Source: Protula sp. h YS-2021
Taxonomy: Eukaryota; Annelida; Polychaeta; Sabellida; Serpulidae
Length of the DNA stretch: 64,000 bases
Direction: 5' to 3'
NCBI GenBank assembly: GCA_949752745.1
Contig: OX457025.1
Span: 102,093,524 to 102,157,523, forward strand
In this document: positions 62,691 through 64,000 of the stretch, in pieces
How positions within the stretch are numbered: the first letter of the stretch is position 1
Layout: each line of letters begins with the position of its first letter
The notes under the pieces: model-generated
What the model was told of the DNA's origin: nothing
What the model saw: the letters and a program-made list of their open reading frames with translations, nothing else
Database searches by the model: none
Translations under genes and position numbers: made by a program

Positions 62691-64000
62691 GTCAGTTTTC
62701 TTATTTGAAGGTGCGGTGGGGGTGGGGGAGGGGAGGGGGCTGCACTGATACGGGAGCCAGGCAAACTTGATTAGTGTTGGAATCTTCCCCATTACGAGTG
62801 TTTGTGTGTGTGTTTAGTGGGTGGGGGTGGTGGGAGGGTAGGGGTGGGAGGGTGGGTGGGGGGGGGGGGGGAGGGGCGGTGAGATACAGATACAGAAGCG
62901 TTGTGGCGAAGTCGCCTTTGGGGGAATGCCCAATTTCGTTTTCGTTGGCTGTCATGACTTCATGTGTGCAATCGAAAGCTTAAAAAAAAAACAAATTGGC
63001 GTAACATTTGAACTGATGCCTGATGCCTGGATTTGCGTGCCTTGTTGCCAGGACGACGAGGCCGGCGACGGAGGCGTGCGGAAGGGTGAGCCCAACAAGT
63101 TTGACGGCCTGTGTGACGGTGTCGTCAACGCGGTGTCGCTGACGCACGGCGCGCTCGCAGAGGTGGGTCATGATGCTCCAACGCCTTCTGCTCTAGTTCT
63201 TGTGTTCGTATAATGTGATCGTATAATGTGATCAAAATAAATAGAGAGATAAAAATGAATAAATAATAAACAACAACTGTTCTAGATCATAGGATGATCT
63301 TTTTCTTTCTTTCTTTCTTTTTTTCTCTTTTCTTTTTTTTTTTCAACTTGTTGAGAAGTTAACTCCGTAACTTTGAAAGAAACTAGGTTGCGTAACCTTC
63401 GAAATTTGAATATTGATGAGTTTGGGTTGTAAGGAATGTTCTGTAGGGTACGGAACCTTGAGCAAACGTACGCTGAGCGTTTTTTTTTTTGGACATCTGT
63501 TGTGTTAGTTACTGGAGCTAAAGGATGAGTTACTCAAGCACGCGCTTCCGCCCAACGTGCTGATGAAGATCGCTCTGTGTACTACCAAAGTGTTCAGAAG
63601 GTGAGCTGTGGGTGTTTACAGTTGTTCTGTGCTCGTGGCGTGGTACTGGTAGCGGTGTACTGGTGACGTTGTGCTTTGGTGTCGTACTGGTGACGTTGTA
63701 CTGGTGACGTTGTACTGGTAGCGGTGTACTCGTGACGTTATCTGCGACAACAAGAGCAAATAAATGAACAATGGCTATTTTTCCGGATATGAGTGACATG
63801 GGTGTTTTCTCTGTGTTGTAGCATGGGTGACATGAGTGTTTTCTCTGTTGTAGCATGAGTGACATGGGTCTTTTCTCTGTGTTGTAGCATGGGTGACATG
63901 AGTGTTTTCTCTGTTGTAGCATGAGTGACATGGGTGTTTTCTCTGTGTCGTAGCATGAGTGACATGCAGAGCCCAGTGAACGAGCTGCTGCGCATGGTGC
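62617..64000 (+). CDS. Unrecognised acidic protein, four exons, partial at both ends
   Basis: Exons 62617-62690, 63052-63162, 63509-63600 and 63954-64000 (open at the window edge) join in consistent phases (in-phase 1, then 0, 0, 2). They encode TNLEALTEEDDEEYDVMTDD..., KFDGLCDGVVNAVSLTHGAL, LLELKDELLKHALPPNVLMK and SMSDMQSPVNELLRMV. Borders: TTTGAAG|CGACG, CCGAG|GTCAGT, GTTGCCAG|GACGAC, GCAGAG|GTGGGT, GTGTTAG|TTACTG, AGAAG|GTGAGC, CGTAG|CATGAG. Strong G/C-ending codons, as in TFIP11. The second half looks helical. I do not recognise the family. Earlier exons must lie left of 62 kb, within or beyond the repeat-rich DNA. Confidence 0.75.
62808..62882. repeat. G-rich tract in the first intron
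   Basis: GGGTGGGGGTGG-type blocks and a G14 run on the coding strand, ~120 nt after the donor. G-quadruplex potential in DNA and pre-mRNA. Confidence 0.7.
63052..63162 (+). CDS. Unknown gene, second exon in window
   Basis: 37 codons, phase 0 on both sides. Starts DDEAGDGGVRKGE and passes into a helical KFDGLCDGVVNAVSL. Confidence 0.75.
63509..63600 (+). CDS. Unknown gene, third exon in window
   Basis: 30 codons plus 2 nt. Leu-rich helix (LLELKDELLKHAL) then PPNVLMKIALCTTKVF. Ends AGAAG|GTGAGC. Confidence 0.75.
63618..63742. repeat. 18-bp minisatellite TACTGGTGACGTTG
   Basis: About seven units alternating GTACTGGTGACGTTG and GTACTGGTAGCGGT, directly after the third exon's donor. Confidence 0.85.
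63785..63960 (+). repeat. ~30-bp array copying a splice acceptor and exon start
   Basis: Five or six units of TTTTCTCTGT(GT)TGTAG followed by CATGAGTGACATG. The last unit is the genuine acceptor TGTCGTAG|CATGAGTGACATG of the following exon. Each upstream unit therefore offers the same acceptor with ~13 nt of exon-like sequence. Confidence 0.92.
63954..64000 (+). CDS. Unknown gene, last exon in window (cut by edge)
   Basis: Starts SMSDMQSPVNELLRMV and remains open at 64000. The acceptor choice among near-identical copies is fixed by the continuing open frame. Confidence 0.75.

Overview
The window is nuclear DNA of an animal. It has multi-exon genes with GT-AG introns, dense minisatellites and microsatellites, LINE fragments, MITE-like elements and one complete LTR retrotransposon. 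A C1q-domain lectin gene, a Ty3-type element of about 14 kb, and ~160-bp tandem-core elements ending in hairpins (like the 'pearl'/Helentron-type elements known from bivalves) suggest a marine invertebrate, most likely a lophotrochozoan such as a mollusc. That assignment is an inference.

Layout. (1) 1-5.9 kb: G/C-tract-rich, repeat-rich non-coding DNA, probably the start of a long intron. (2) 6.1-20.0 kb, minus strand: twelve exons of TFIP11/STIP, the G-patch factor that works with DHX15/Prp43 in spliceosome disassembly. They cover about 620 codons and the last quarter of the protein is absent. Almost every intron holds a minisatellite, and several arrays are tandem copies of the adjacent exon-intron junction, including the splice site. 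(3) 20-36 kb: AT-rich, with MITE-like elements, Helentron-like termini, a tRNA-like fragment and a decayed minus-strand LINE. (4) 36.07-39.33 kb, plus strand: a six-exon gene predicted to encode a ~409-aa secreted protein with signal peptide, coiled coil, SUEL-type galactose-binding lectin domain and C1q domain. (5) 40.7-41.8 kb: a decayed plus-strand LINE reverse transcriptase. (6) 41.94-55.98 kb, minus strand: a complete Ty3-like LTR retrotransposon with two identical 278-bp LTRs, PBS, PPT, gag and pol, and a third ORF in the env position. (7) 56-61.8 kb: AT-rich repeats and a 27-bp minisatellite. (8) 62.6-64 kb, plus strand: four exons of an unrecognised acidic gene running off the right edge. 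Its last intron is again built from copies of a splice acceptor.

The most unusual system is the retrotransposon. Its third ORF is not an envelope. It fuses two zinc-knuckle-like repeats, a NADAR/YbiA-type domain, a zinc finger and a TatD-type metal-dependent nuclease domain with all expected ligands. This ORF has no usable ATG of its own. A splice donor in the 5' LTR, placed inside an AUG-UAA start-stop, would join the acceptor at the head of ORF3 so that the junction itself forms an in-frame ATG. The leader also carries repeated stem-loops with compensatory base changes.
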